A stretch of 64,000 nucleotides of DNA from Scleropages formosus (GCF_900964775.1 NC_041808.1:4856595-4920594); one strand, 5' to 3'. Positions 35,530 to 48,600 are shown, numbered from the stretch's first letter. Notes: a model not told the origin generated them from the sequence alone. Translations and numbers: made by a program.

Positions 35530-37065
35530 TTGCATGGAAAGAAATATTACAGCTTCATTTTCTAATGCACTAAAATGTGTAATTTTGTGAAGGGCCTGAA
35601 TATTTTTGTAAGGTATTGCATATTAAACTTCCTGCCCAATCTTTTGAGCTTCATCAGGGGTATAAATTACAGGACAAAAAAAAATCTGCTCAACCAACAC
35701 CTGAATTCCTCTCGTAGTACCGACACAGACCAACTACTGTAACCCTTTAAAAAACAGTCTCCTCCAGTTCCTTTTACCACAGTCAGTACCGACAGTCCCT
35801 TTTTTACACAGGGAAAAACACAGTAAATCAACAGTGACACATGTTGAGTAGGGAGCCCAGCACTGGTGCTGCTTTTCAAACACGGCCATTTTGTATATAA
35901 ATGGGCTTCTACTGGTGCCCAGTACTCACTGTATGTGACAATGTGCAGCATCTTCTCCCAGACTCTGAAGCTCAGAGAACCCAGATGTTTGGCCACATCT
36001 ATCAGCACCCCTGAAAGAACCTCTGGATCCTGCACTTCACACTGGACTCTGCAAGGACAAGTAGGACTGAATGATGATGTGGGATTTGAAGGGAATTAAA
36101 TAAAATTTGAAAATGATAATGACAATAAATACCTTTGCTTTGTGCTTTTGTAGGTCTGGAAGAGACAGAAATAAAAATAATTCAGTGTGTTCACTCAATC
36201 AGTGTTAAAGAAAAAATAGTTACAAACCATTATCCTACCATCAGGAATTTGGTGTCTTCATTTCTCAGATCTTCTTCAATGTCTCTGATTCTGTCTGACA
36301 GGATGGAGATGTGTTTGGAGATGTTTTCTATCTTCTCCTTCATCCTCTCACTCTTCTGCTCCTCTTCCTCCCTTAATGCAGCCAATCTGGCCTCCTCTTC
36401 ATCTTGCAGGAACCGGTGGAGCTTCTCAAACTCCTCCTTTATCAGTTTCTCTGTGTGTTGAGCCTGATTCTGAAAATTACGGTCACATTTAACACAAACC
36501 TTACAGTTCAGTATCACTCTTAACTCATCAGTCCTCCTCTTATGGACATTTAGTAGTTGGTTCCAGTTGTATGTGACATCTAATCATCACCAGTCCTCCC
36601 CATGTCTGTGTGGATCTATTCAAAAGAGAAGCTCCTCTGATACACTCCCTGCCAAACACACTGCTTTCTTTACACACTACACACACAACACCATGTAGGA
36701 GGTCGACTGCTGATCTGAGCATCTTCATCTCTTACTGGTGTCTCCCAAAAGTGCTTCATGAGTTTGTAGGAGGAGTCAATACAGCTGTCAGTTCAGGTAG
36801 ATCATCATCATGACAGTGATACCAGTTAGTGTCTCTCATAGAAAGAACAACACAAACAACACAACGTGTCCTTTCCAAGCTGTAGGATCAGTTTGCTGAT
36901 GGGAAAGACCTCTTCACTCACTGACTCATATAAAGAGTTTAATAAATAATCCATTTACCTTTATGTGTTTCACTGTTTCCTCACACTGTTCTTTAGATTC
37001 ATTGAACTTTTTCAGTTTTTCCTTTATTGGTTACAGTGTAGTCTTGAGTTGTTCCTGGAATTACA

Positions 37066-37285
37066 CACACACACACACACACACACATTTTCAGAACCGC
37101 TTGTCCCATACAGGGTTACGGGGAACCGGAGCCTACCCGGTAACACAGGGCGTAAGGCCGGAGGGGGAGGAGACACACCCAGGATGGGACGCCAGTCCGT
37201 CGCAAGGCACCCCAAGCGGGACTTGAACCCCAGACCCACTGGAGAGCAGGACTGTGGTTCAACCCACTGCGCCACCGCACTCCCC
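37066..37285 (-). mobile_element. SINE family 1 at the exon 2 acceptor of unit C
   Basis: A full inverted copy. The target repeat CCTGGAATTACA (37054-37065 and 37286-37297) contains the 3' splice site of exon 2, so the acceptor is duplicated and the tract before the exon is now (GT)n. Confidence 0.85.
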
Positions 37286-37968
37286 CCTGGAATTACATAT
37301 TTTGATCATTGTACAATTACTACTATAATTGATTTGAAAAAAGAAGTGAGTCATCTTTACTAAAACTGATAGTTCACCAGCATCTGTACTGCAGAGTAAT
37401 TTAAGTCACATGAATATAGTTTTATAGAGATTGCTGATTGTTTCAAGTTCAGGTATTTACCACTAACATAACTTCAATATTTTTAATATTAAATGTGAAA
37501 TAAAATACCTTTATATCCAGTGCAGCCTCTTCCACTGGACAGAGCTGGTGGTTTCTGTGCTTTTTTGAAGTCTGACACACGACACAGAGAACTTCTTGGT
37601 CGTCCTCACAGAAGAACAAGAGCTTCTCTCCATGGACACTGCAGCGAAGTTCAGTTTTCTCCGTAGCCTCTGACTTACATTTCTGCTTGAAGTAGGACTC
37701 TATAATGTTCTGTAAAACCAGGTTGACAGGAGGCTTTTCCGTAGAGGACCTCCTCCTGCACATAGGACACTCTCTAGAGCTCTTCTGTTCCCAGTATTGC
37801 TGCACACAGGATCTACAGAAACTGTGACTACATAGTAGAATAACAGGATCCTTGAAGATCTCACAGCACACAGAACAAACGAGCTCCTCATCCAGAAAAG
37901 AAACTTCAGCTGTCATTTTACGGGTTCTTTGACGTCCTGCATGTCTGGTTGTATAATCCTTCTGTTAA

Positions 37969-37980
37969 AGTTTCACTTTC
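37969..37980 (-). promoter_or_regulatory. ISRE of unit C
   Basis: AGTTTCACTTTC matches AGTTTCNNTTTC exactly, 53 bp upstream of the ATG, with a further CACTTTG repeat. Confidence 0.65.
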
Positions 37981-38004
37981 ACTTTGCACTCAGACCAGAC
38001 ATAC

Positions 38005-38224
38005 CCACACACACACACACACACATTTTCAGAACCGCTTGTCCCATACGGGGTCACGGGGAACCGGAGCCTACCCGGCAACACAGGGCGTAAGGCCGGA
38101 GGGGGAAGGGGACACACCCAGGACGGGACGCCAGTCCGCCACAAGGCACCCCAAGCGGGATACGACCCCCAGACCCACTGGAAAGCAGGACTGTGGTCCA
38201 ACCCATCGCGCCACTGCACCCCCC
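38005..38224 (-). mobile_element. SINE family 1, inverted
   Basis: A full copy with target repeats GACCAGACATACC on both sides, inserted just upstream of the unit C ISRE. Unit E has the empty site at about 62410. Confidence 0.9.
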
Positions 38225-38822
38225 TGACCAGACATACCCTTTGCAGGGAAACCAGAACTAACCTCTTCACGACAGTGTAACCACTGAAGTTCAGGTCTGC
38301 AGTCACAGTCCTACACCTTACCTTTAAAACCACTAATTCACTCAATACATAGAGGTACAAGTAAATAACCTCTATTCAGGAAATAACTGGCAGTGGTCAG
38401 TAGTGTATAGAAAAGTTTATTTAAACTGTAATGTCAGCAGCAGGACTGGGGGCTTCTGAGCAGGTCATGAAATCCAGTGAAGAAGACAGTTGACAAGGAG
38501 GTTTTGTTACTGCTTCACAGTAAAAGTTGGCTTTAGGGAATGAATTGAATGCAAAAATTTCCAAAGTAACAAGAAGATGGTGACGGAAATGTAACACAGC
38601 ACAATTTTTCTGTTCACAGAACTTGTTCTTTATGGCTTTATGATCATAGACAGTAGAGCACTGCTGCAGACACCTTTCTGTGCTTCTGTACTGGAGTCAG
38701 TAGATGGACAGGAACATCAGCATCATTTTCCCATCATGTGTTTGACAAGATATTAAATTCTGCTGTTCAGTAAAGTGTTTTTGTGCTGTCAGTAGATGGC
38801 AAAGAAACACACTGCATTCTCT

Positions 38823-39020
38823 ACAACCGCCTGTCCCACTCGGGGTCGCAGCAAGCCTACCCGGCAGGACAGGGTGCAGGGCTAGGGTGGAAGGTGGAGG
38901 AGGAGACACACACTCTGGATTGAATGCCAGTCCACTGCAAGGCACCTCAAGTGGGGCTCAAACCCCAGATCCACCACTCAGCAAGCAAAGAGCAAACCTG
39001 CGGTGCCACCACATCCCCCA
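38823..39020 (-). mobile_element. SINE family 1, old inverted copy
   Basis: Diverged (CAACCGCCTGTCCCACTCGG) and without a (CA)n tract. The duplicate lies at 63009-63204. Confidence 0.7.
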
Positions 39021-39207
39021 TAGTGAATATTCTACAGGTAATTATTTACTCTTATTAATACTAATAATATTAATGTTTGTCATGTAAACTATATTCTAAC
39101 ATTCAGAATATCTTGTTGATATTCAAAATGCTGTGATGGAATGATGTCCCAGTCCCAGGTGTACCCTAATTAGCCCGGTGTCCTGTGCCTCCAGGATAGG
39201 CTTCGAC

Positions 39208-39604
39208 TGTCACGCCCTCTGCTTCATCGCAATGAGGAACACCTGCAGCGGCTCACGGGACAGGTGCATAAAATGAGAGCTCAGAGCCCAGGGACACAAA
39301 GAACCTCATTCAGCCTTAGTACTCGTCAGCATGCTTTACCTTTCCTCTCCTGCCTTTCCTGATCACCATGTCCTTGTCCTCGTTTCCCTGTTTCCTTTTC
39401 CGTATCTCCACGTCTTCCTGATTTTCCTTAACTTCTTGCCTGTGTATTGGATTACGACTCTTGGATTCTCCCTTCGGACTACGTTTGCTCATCGGTGACC
39501 CTTCGTCTGTTTCTTCGATCATGCCTTTCGGATTTCCCCTTGAGAAACCTTCCTGTGTTGCGCACTTGGGTCCGGCTCATTTGCCCCAGGTGGAAACCAT
39601 GACA
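39208..39604 (+). mobile_element. Solo LTR
   Basis: A 397-bp fossil starting TGTCACGCCCTC and ending CCATGACA, of the same broad LTR type as 49099-49442. Flanking 5-mers (TCGAC, TCAGC) match only partly, which points to age. The duplicate at about 63640 lacks it. Confidence 0.7.
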
Positions 39605-39844
39605 TCAGCCCACAGTGACCCTAATCCATGAATAATGAGAGTAAGTATTCTAAATAGACCTACATCATGAACACTCTGAAAATATAAGCACGTACATGTT
39701 TCATCAGTAAAAACTTTTCATGGAGTTTCAGAAATTGTTTGCTAAATATGAAAAACGATAATATTGGAACAGTTCCATTGCCATTTTATTGCTATTTGAG
39801 TCATTTCCGTCAAATAATAATTTACGCATTAAAACAAGAGATTC

Positions 39845-41095
39845 ACGAGTCAAAAGAGGCTTATTGTCATTTCAACCACATACAGCGGATACAGAACACA
39901 GTGAAACAAAACCACGTTCCTCCAAGACCATGGTTCTACATAAAATAACAGAGTTAGCGACGCAGACTACATAAAGTGCACGTGTGCAAGACTTGTGCAA
40001 ACAGTGCTAGACATTACAGCAGCTAATAAAACAGTGCTGAACATTACAGCAATTACTAAAACAGGACTGTGGTTCTAGTGTCAGTCCAGTCCCTGAGTAC
40101 TGAGAAGTCTGATGGCTTCGGGGAAGAAACTAGGATTTTATTGTCCTGAACCATTTGCCAAACAGCAGAGGTTCGAATAGGGTTTGACCGGGGTCTGTGG
40201 TGTCATTGATGATACTGCCAGTGTCGTAGGTTCAAAACTGAATGGAAAAAAAGGGAAGAGATGACACCCGAAAACAATTTTTTCTTGCTTTCGTGTTGCG
40301 CTCATTGCTGCAGAACAATTCGTAATTGACCAGTGTGTGAATGATGTTCAAATAATAGATCCTGTAGGGGGTGCTGGCAGTGATAAGGAACCTCTGGTTC
40401 TGGCAAAAGGGTCAAAAGTTAAAGAAATAAAAGTCACCGCCAGAACCGGTTACATGCTAACTGGCGTCTGGTCTCCTTATCACTTTTTCAGTTCGCTCCC
40501 ACTCAGGCACCCTTGTCTGAGAGTGGGTAACACCAGCCTTCTTCTTCAGTCGGCTAGCATAGGTAGCATCCAGGTTTTGGAGCTCCATCCTGATGATGCG
40601 CTGGATCACGTTCACCACACGATGCAGGTGTGGTTACCACTCCTGACCTGCTGTGGTCGGTTTGTGAGGAAGTCCATGACCCATGAACACAGAGAAGAAT
40701 CTAGGCCCAGGTTATTCAGTTTGCTGATCAGTTTGTGAGGGATGACAGTGTTAAATGTGAAGCTGAAGTCCATAAATAGCATCTTCACACAACTGTTTGG
40801 TTCCTCTCACTGTGTCAGAACGGTGTGGAGATCTGTTGTAATGGCATCCTCTGCGGAGCGCTTTGTCCAGTAGGCAAACTGGTGCTTATCCAGATCAGGT
40901 GGGTTTACTGTTCTGATGTGTGAAAGGACAAGTTTCGCATAGCACTTCATGATATGGGTGTTGGAGCCACTGGGCGATAGTCATTCAGACACTTCACAGA
41001 TGATTTCTTGGGCACTGGAATGATGTTGGAAGAGCAACTTTTTGTTATGAGAGGTTGAATATTTCAGTAAACACCTCTGTCAGTTGGTCAGCATG
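39845..41095 (-). mobile_element. L2/Rex1-like LINE, 3' half with reverse transcriptase, antisense
   Basis: Minus-strand translation gives SSNIIPVPKKSSVKCLNDYR, then HQFAYWTKRSAEDAITTDLH, LFMDFSFTFNTVIPHKLISK and DFLTNRPQQVRSG, the central reverse-transcriptase blocks of this LINE type. The 3' end follows at about 39845-40200. It is broken by stops and internal gaps. Confidence 0.7.
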
Positions 41096-41139
41096 TGCTT
41101 TCAGTACCCAGCCGGGCAGGACTCTCAGTAACTATGAGG

Positions 41140-42330
41140 ACATTTAGTCACCTAGTTAGTAGCTACCTGCCTTGACCCTCCTCCCCAGCCAAATGTAGCA
41201 TCCAGGTAACGAAGCAACACCCAGTGATAGTTGTATTCACACAACACAGCTCTGTTGGACATCCACACGGTGTCCGAAGCTGCTTGTCCCAAGCAAGGTC
41301 AAAGTGAACCAGAGCCTTACTTGGCAAGACAAGGTACAAGACCAGAGGCGGAGGGAACACACCCAGGATGGGACACCACTTCGTTGCAAGGCACCCCAAG
41401 CAGGACTCGAACCCCAGACCTACCAGAGAGCAGGTACAGGCCAAACCCGCTGCATCACTGTGACCCCCTGTTTCACACCCATTTTTGCGTTTTGTTTTCC
41501 GAATCTTTTAACACTTTTGTGCGAACTGCGAAATTTATGTATGCAACAAAAATATGTAATAAATAATATACGTCATAAATACTTTTAAATGTCTCTGGGT
41601 GTGAAAGGTTGAAATACAGGACACACTGCATTTGTATGGCTTTAATACAGAACACAACTCTTATCCCTTAATTATAGAACGATTCCGTATTAAACAAGAC
41701 GGTTGGCAACGCTAGTCTGGTTTCATAACTCATATCCAGCTTAATCAGAAGAGCTGTATTTACTTAAATGTAAAAAATACTTTTAATAACTGTTCTTCCT
41801 CAGCCTGTTCTGCTGCCCCCTTGTGGCAGAGAGGAGTCACTGCCCCTCCTGCACTCTGTAGTGTTCTGAACAGGGCTACAGGTGCAAGTGGAGCAGGAGG
41901 AGTTCGGGTGCAGCAGAGGGGAGGGAAGAAAACCTGGACAGATCTGGACAGCTGGAGGTCTTCATGTACCAGGTGACATCAGCAGGGAAGAGGTTGGAGA
42001 AGACACAGAGAACAAACATGAGACCTACTGAGGTTCTCAGAACCAAACCCCAGCATGAGGAACACTTGGTCCAGGTGAGAGGACTGAGCCTCACGCAATA
42101 TCGAAGGTCTATTAATATAAATTTCAGGTGTCACATCTCCAACCTTCAGGCAAGCAGGTCACCACAAGAGGGTGCAAAGAGCCAGAGCACACCTGTCACA
42201 TGTGTCACGACTCCATGTGCAATATTCAAAATAATATTCTAAATTGGCCTACATCATAAACATTCTGAAAATACAAACACATAAATGTACCACCTGTTAA
42301 ACATTTAAATACACACACACACACACACAC
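41140..42330. repeat. Segmental duplicate (partner 30550-31760)
   Basis: Same sequence order as the partner, including an old inverted SINE. No gene. Confidence 0.7.
41268..41468 (-). mobile_element. SINE family 1, inverted, old
   Basis: The duplicate of 30664-30873; the (CA)n tract is nearly gone. Confidence 0.7.
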
Positions 42331-42531
42331 ACATTTTCAGAACCGCTTGTCCCTTACGGGGTCACGGGGAACCGGAGCCTACCCGGCAACACAGGGCGTA
42401 AGGCCGGAGGGGGAAGGGGACACACCCAGGACAGGACGCCAGTCTGCCGCAAGGCACCCCAAGCAGGACTTGAACCCCAGACCCACCGAAGAGCAGGACT
42501 GCGGTCCAACCCACTGCGCCACCGCACCCCC
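42313..42531 (-). mobile_element. SINE family 1, inverted
   Basis: A full copy, with repeats ACATTTAAATAC on both sides. The partner segment at about 31720 is unoccupied. Confidence 0.85.
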
Positions 42532-42587
42532 ACATTTAAATACAGTTTAAGTTATTGTTTGATAAATATGGAAAATTTTAATAGTGG

Positions 42588-42612
42588 AGGGGGGGTGCGG
42601 TGGCGCGGTGGC
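42588..42612 (+). mobile_element. Short SINE family 1 head joined to Gypsy sequence
   Basis: GGGGGGTGCGGTGGCGC is the SINE start. After GGTGGCGAGGGGG it passes straight into Gypsy pol sequence. Confidence 0.6.
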
Positions 42613-45387
42613 GAGGGGGATGAATGGAAGACGGCCTTCTCCACTTCCCTAGGTCACTATGAGTACAGGGTCATGCCTTTTGGCCTAGTTAATGCCCCCT
42701 CAGTTTTCCAGGCCTTTCTGAACCATGTGTTGGGCTATTTCCTTCATCATTGCGTCATCGTCTACCTGGACGATATACTGATCTACTCAAGGACCCGAGA
42801 GCAGCATATCCAACAGGTCCGGGCGGTCCTCAGGCAGCTCCTACAACATCAATTGTATGTCAAGGCAGAGAAGTGTGAATTCCACCAACGCCAAATCTCC
42901 TTCCTGGGCTACATCCTGAGCCAGGAGGGAGTCTCCATGGACCCCAGCAAGGTGGGTGCAGTGACCTCCTGGCCTCGACCCACCACGGTAAGGGCGCTCC
43001 AGCGCTTCCTTGGGTTCGCCAATTTCTATCGTCGATTCATACGTAATTTTAGCACAGTAGCCACACCCCTTACCGCGTTAACGGCAAGCAAGGACCGAAG
43101 ACTCCCTTGGGGGGCGGAGGCGGAGAAGGCTTTCCAGGAGCTAAATACACGGTTCACCTCCGCCGCAGTGCTGAAACAGCCGGACCCTTCCTTGCCGTTT
43201 GTGGTGGAGGTCGACGCCTCCTCGGTAGGGGTGGGTGCAGTCCTGTCACAGCGGCAAGGGGACCCTCCAAAGTTGTACCCTGTGCCTTCTTGACCTCTGC
43301 CGAACGGAATTACGACATTGGGAACCGGGAACTCCTTGCTATCAAGCTCGCGCTTGAGGAGTGGCGTCACTGGCTAGAGGGTGCGGTCCATCCCTTTGTG
43401 GTACTCACAGACCACCGAAATCTAGAGTACCTGGAGACCGCAAAACGGTTGAACTCCCGCCAGGCCCGATGGGCCCTGTTCTTCACCCGTTTCTGCTTTA
43501 CTGTTTCCTATCGACCAGGTTCCAAGAATGGGAAGGCGGATGCCTTATCACTGGTTCATGACCCAGGACCACTGCCCCCCAACCCAGAGGAGATCCTACC
43601 CCAGGGATGCGTGGTGGGTCCGGTCCACTGGCAACTCCTCCGGACATCCAAGAAGCCCAGGACAGCGAGCCAGAACCACCCGGGAGGCCAACTGACCGTG
43701 TGTATGTCCCCAGTTCCTTCCGTGCAGCGGTGCTGAAATGGGCCCATGAGGCTCCGGAGGCCGGGCATCCCGGGATCCAACGTACCTTCTCCCTGGTCCA
43801 AGGACGGTTCTGGTGGCCTTCACTGTCCGATGACGTCAGGGACTTCGTCCAGACCTGTGCCACCTGCGCTCAGACCAGGACCCGAAAAGGCAGCGGGTCT
43901 CCTACAACCCTTGCCTATGCCGACCCGACCCTGGACCCATGTGGCGCTGGATTTCCTAGTGGACCTACCGGTCTCAGAGGGTAAGACCGTGATCCTCTCC
44001 GTCACAGATCATTTCTCCAAGGCTTGCAGACTGGTGCCTCTTCCAAAGCTGCCTACCGCTCTCGAGGTATCGGAGATTCTATTCGAGCAAGTATTTAAAC
44101 TCTACGGACTCCCCGAAGACATTGTTTCCTATCGAGGGCCCCAGTTCACCTCTCGGGTATGGAAGGCCTTTTGGGGCCGGCTCGGAGTAACGGTCAGCCT
44201 TACATCGGGATACCACCCGCAAGCCAACGGCCATGTAGAACGCTTACAACAGGATGTTTCAAGGTTTCTCCGAGCCTACTGCTCCCAAAAACCCCACCAC
44301 TGGGCTCGCTACCTGGCCTGGGCAGAGTATGCCCACAACTCCGCGCCTCATACATCCACAGGTATGTCGCCCTTCCAGTGTGTGTTAGGCTACCAACCTG
44401 TCCTGTTTCCTAGCGAGACCTCTCCGAGTCCTGTTCAGGCCGTGGAAACATGGCACAATGAGAGCACCCGCGTTTGGAGGATGGTCCGGGCCCACCTGCT
44501 CCGCAGTGCGGAATGCCGCAAACGTCAGGCGGACTGGCACCGGCGTACCCTTTCGTTCTTGCCTGGGCAAAGAGTTTGGCTCTCCACCCGAGACCTTCAC
44601 CTGAAGACCCCCTCCAAGAAACTCGGGTCCCGCTACATCGGTCCCTTCAAGGTAGTGCGTCGTGTCACGCCAGTTACCTACCGCCTTCAATTGCCTCCTG
44701 ACCTCCGAGTGCACCCAACGTTCCATGTTTCCCTCCTGAAACCGGTAGGGGTGTCCTTGCGTCAGCCACCAGAGGAAACCACACCACCGTCTACAGTACC
44801 CCTCGCAGGGGACGATGTCTATACGGTCCGAGCCCTGCTGAACTCCCGCCGACGGAGAGGTCGGCTGCAATATCTGGTGGATTGGGAGGGGTACGGTCCA
44901 GAGGAGCGTTCCTGGGTAGCTGCTTCGGACATCCTGGACCCCGACCTGGTGGCCGCTTTCCACAGGGACCATCCCGAGTGCCCGGCTCCGCGCCCCCGGG
45001 GGCGTCCTCCTTCTCGGCCCAGGGCGTCTGGGGCCGCCCGTGGAGGGGGGGTACTGTCACATTCCCCGCATCCGGCACATCGGCAACACCTGCCGTTCCC
45101 TGATGGGAACGACAATAAAGAGGGAAGCCGAGGAAGCCCGGACGTGGAACCTTGTTTTGCCTCCTCGTTTCCCTGCGAACCGTGTTACCGAGAGATCCAT
45201 TCCGACTTCGACCCTTTGCCTGTTTCGTCCCGACCACGTTCTTTGCCTAGCCCTTTATACTACGTTTGCTGATCGCCCGACCCTCGCCTGCCCCTTGACA
45301 CTGATTATGGATTCTGATTCGGCTTCCGTGCACGTCGATCCGAGAACTCTGCACTTGAATCCGTCCGCGCTACGCGCAACCGTGACA
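42612..45387 (+). mobile_element. 5'-truncated Ty3/Gypsy chromovirus-type element with 3' LTR
   Basis: A fossil starting inside the reverse transcriptase. In order: the rest of the RT (YLDD near 42760), RNase H about 43190-43560, integrase about 43700-44500 ([16 protein letters not shown]), a chromodomain ([15 protein letters not shown]) near 44870-44920, and the 3' LTR at 45055-45387. The 5' LTR, gag and protease are absent. It is broken, with a few interruptions in the remaining part, and looks younger than the 26148 element. Confidence 0.9.
45055..45387 (+). repeat. 3' LTR of the 42612-45387 element
   Basis: 333 bp, TGTCACATTCC start and CGTGACA end. The same family as the solo LTR at 5660-5999. 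It abuts the conserved TRIM 3' flank (ATACTGGATGAAATGGACAT). Confidence 0.85.
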
Positions 45388-45503
45388 CTGGCTTAATACT
45401 GGATGAAATGGACATCATGGGTCTCTCCATGTAGACAGACATACTTGCAGACCCTTGATGGATAAAACAGGTAAAGAAATTCAAACATCTAATATTGACA
45501 GTT

Positions 45504-45509
45504 TTTATT
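45504..45509 (-). terminator. Poly(A) signal of TRIM unit D
   Basis: AATAAA on the minus strand, 138 bp past the stop, in the same UTR block as A and C. Confidence 0.6.
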
Positions 45510-45646
45510 ATATTGCATTGCATCACTATAATTCAGTTAATTTCTGTTCTGTGCACATTTACATTTCTCACAAGTGCAAATTATTGTGTAGAAACAAAAT
45601 GAAACTTTACAGTGACATTTCAGCTCAGAAGTTTGAACAACATTCG

Positions 45647-48600
45647 TTACATTTTATTCACTGTTACAGACACCTTCACTGGACAGATCTTCAGAGCTTC
45701 AGAATTTCGACAAGGAGAGAAATATGGAAACAGTTTCTCAGTGAAAGTGTCTTTGAAAGTGTAGATGTGTGACATGTCAGTGGGGTTGAAGAAGGACACC
45801 TCCCCACTGCCATAGTCCAGATGAACCTGGATCTTCTGGGGTTTCTTCTCCAGTGTGAGATCAGTAACTCCAGCTGCTCTATATTTATTGCCATTCCTCA
45901 GCGCAACAACCCAGAATCCATTCTTAGGGCTGCATGTAATCCCCCACTTCCTGTTGATGGACTCTTTCATCACTCCTAGATCCCAGTCAGTTTTGTTTCC
46001 CACCTCCACCTCCCAGCTGTGTTTTCCTGAAGTAAACCCCTCAGAGCCCAATACACACACACAGGGGTAAAACCTCTCTGTGTTGTCAGGAAGCTGCTGT
46101 TTGACTCCAGTGTGTCTTACACAGGTCAGATCATCAAACACAGAGAGGTAGGGGTGAGCAGTGTTGGGGTCCAGAGTCACAGGAGCTGTGGGATAAACAG
46201 AGAATATAAAACATGAAAACCTGACACTGACACACTTAGTTTTTCACCAAAAATTTGGCATTTGTTCTGAAGAATCCCATAATTTAAACAAAGAAAACTT
46301 CATCAACTCCACAGTGCATAGCCTTATTTTATTTGTGATGCAAAACTCATTTTGAATTAAAACAGGTAATTTTGAGTAAGTATTTGTAGCTTGAATTAAG
46401 TATTTTTTGCTAGTACCAAAGTATTTTTAACTTGAATTAAAATATCACATGGAACAAAATATTACAGCATCTTTTGTTATCCAGTAAAACGTGTGTTTTG
46501 TGAAGGATCACAGTACTTTTTCAAGGTTCTTCTTATTAAACTTGATGCCAAAACTTTTGAGAGCTTTTATCAGGGGTATGAATGGCAGGACACCAAAACG
46601 ACCCCAATAATAAACCTCGTAGTATCGACAAAGTGGTGATATCCCACTTGGACACTGCAGCTCTATCCTGTCTGGCCATCCAGCAACTGCCATCAAACCT
46701 CTACAGATGATACAGAACGCTGCTGGACGAGGTGTGCTTGACCTGCCAAAGCGTTCCCATGTATCTCCTCTACTCGTCTCTCTGCACTGACTTCCTATAG
46801 CTGCCCGGATCAAATGCAAGACACTGGTTATGGCCGATAAAAACATCAATGGAACTGCTCGCAAGACCTCATCCCTCTCTACACTCTAACCAGGCTGCTA
46901 TGCATCTCCGCCTCTGTCTGCTTGGTGGTTCCACATACAAAAAGCATAAAAATAAAAGCACAAAAGTTTTTGGTTCTGGCTCCGATGTGGTGGAACAACC
47001 TCCCTCTCCCACTCAGAACTGCTGAATTTCTGTCTACATTTCGAAGGGTCTAAAGACTCAATTTTTTAGATTCACTTCTCTTGTGATCTTTAAAGTGCAT
47101 AAAAAACATGATAAAGTTTATGTTCAATAATTTTTTGATTATAACTGTAGAATGACGGATAAACCCTTATGCAGCTACTCGTGTGATGTACATTGGTTCA
47201 TATGGTGGAAAGCAACAAATTAACTGTGCTTTAGAATCACATGTCTGCATGTAAATCTCTCCTTCTGTTGATGTTAAAGCACACATTGTACTTTCTATGA
47301 GATGGATGTCGCTTTGGAGATAAGCATCTACTAAATGTAGAAATGTAAATCTAAAACAGGAAAAACATAGTAAATCAACAGTGACATATTGAGTAAGGAT
47401 CCCAATACTGGTGCTGCTTTTCAAAAACAACCATTTAGTATATAAAAGGGCTTCTACTGGGTGCCCAGCACTCACTGTATGTGACAATGGGCAGCATCTT
47501 CTCCCAGACTCTGAAGCTCAGAGAACCCAGGTGTTTGGCCACATCTATCAGCGCCCCTGAAAGCATCTCTGGATCCTGCACTTCACACAGGGCTCTGCAA
47601 GGACAAGTAGGACTGAATGATGATGTGCAGTTTAAAGAGAATTAAATAAAAATTTGAAAATGATAAGTAAAGACCTTTGTTTTGTGGTGTTGAAGATCTG
47701 GAAAAGAGAGAAATATAAATAAGTCAGTGTGTTCACTCAAAGGAGGGGTGTGGTGATGCGGTGGTGCAGTGGGTTGGACTGGGTCCTGCTCTTTGGTGGG
47801 TCAAGGATTCGAGTCCTGCTTGGGGTGCCTTGTGAAGGAGTGGTGTCCCCTCCCCCTCCCCTCCAACTCCCCCTCCAGCCTTATGCCCTGTGTTTCCAGG
47901 TTAGGCTCTGACTCCCCGCTACCCCATATGAAACAAGCAGTTTCAGATGGTGTACGTGTACTCAATCAGTGTTAAAGAAGAAATAGTTATAAACCATCAT
48001 CCTACCATCAGGAATTTGTTGTCGTCATTGTTCAGATCTTCCTCAATGTCTCTGATTCTGTCTGACAGGATGGAGATGTGTTTGGAGATGTTTTCTATCT
48101 TCTCCTTCATCCTCTGACTTTTCTGCTCCTCTTCCTCCCTCAGTGCGGCCAATCTGGCCTCCTCGTCATCTCGCAGGAACTGGTGGAGCTTCTCAAACTC
48201 CTCCTTTATCAGTTTCTCTGTGTGTTGAGCCTGATTCTGAAAGTTACAGTCACATTTAACACAAACTGTACAGTTCAGTATCACTCCTAACTCTTCAGTC
48301 CTCCTCAAATGGACATTAAATAGTTGGTTCCAGTTCTGTGTGACATCTAATCATCACCAGTTCTCCCCATGTCTGTGTGGATCCATTCAAAAGAGAAGCT
48401 CCTCTGATACACCCCCCTGCCAAACACACTGCTTTCTTTACACACTACACACGACACACCGTGTAGGCGATCTACTGCTCATGTGAGGATCTTCATCTCT
48501 TACTGGTGTCTCCTGGTAACCTAAAGTGCTTCATGAGTTTGTAGGAGAAGTCAATACAGCTGTCAGTTCAGGTAGGTCATCATCATGACAATGATACCAG

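Larger units (their letters stand above)
33994..37916 (-). pseudogene. TRIM35-like unit C: complete exon set with one nonsense codon
   Basis: Six exons with intact borders: 37916-37509, 37054-36959, 36469-36239, 36155-36133, 36048-35930, 34547-33994 (1431 bp, same length and phases as unit E). The RING (C14 to C53) and B-box 2 are complete. The coiled coil and PRY-SPRY are open (TEWDVGVVKE, GLWVLLLRN). The eighth codon of exon 2 is TAA (37031-37033), where A and D have AAA and E has GAA. The product would therefore stop at 143 aa, keeping only RING and B-box. It is either a young pseudogene or a source of a short RING protein. No second change is visible, so a base-call error or a segregating allele is possible. 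A SINE abuts the exon 2 acceptor. Confidence 0.75.
37400..39700. repeat. Segmental duplicate (partner about 61600-63730)
   Basis: Exon 1 of units C and E, the ISRE and 1.3 kb of upstream flank are nearly identical. They differ mainly by private insertions: the SINE at 38005 and LTR at 39208 here, and the SINEs at 61655 and 63211 there. Confidence 0.8.
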
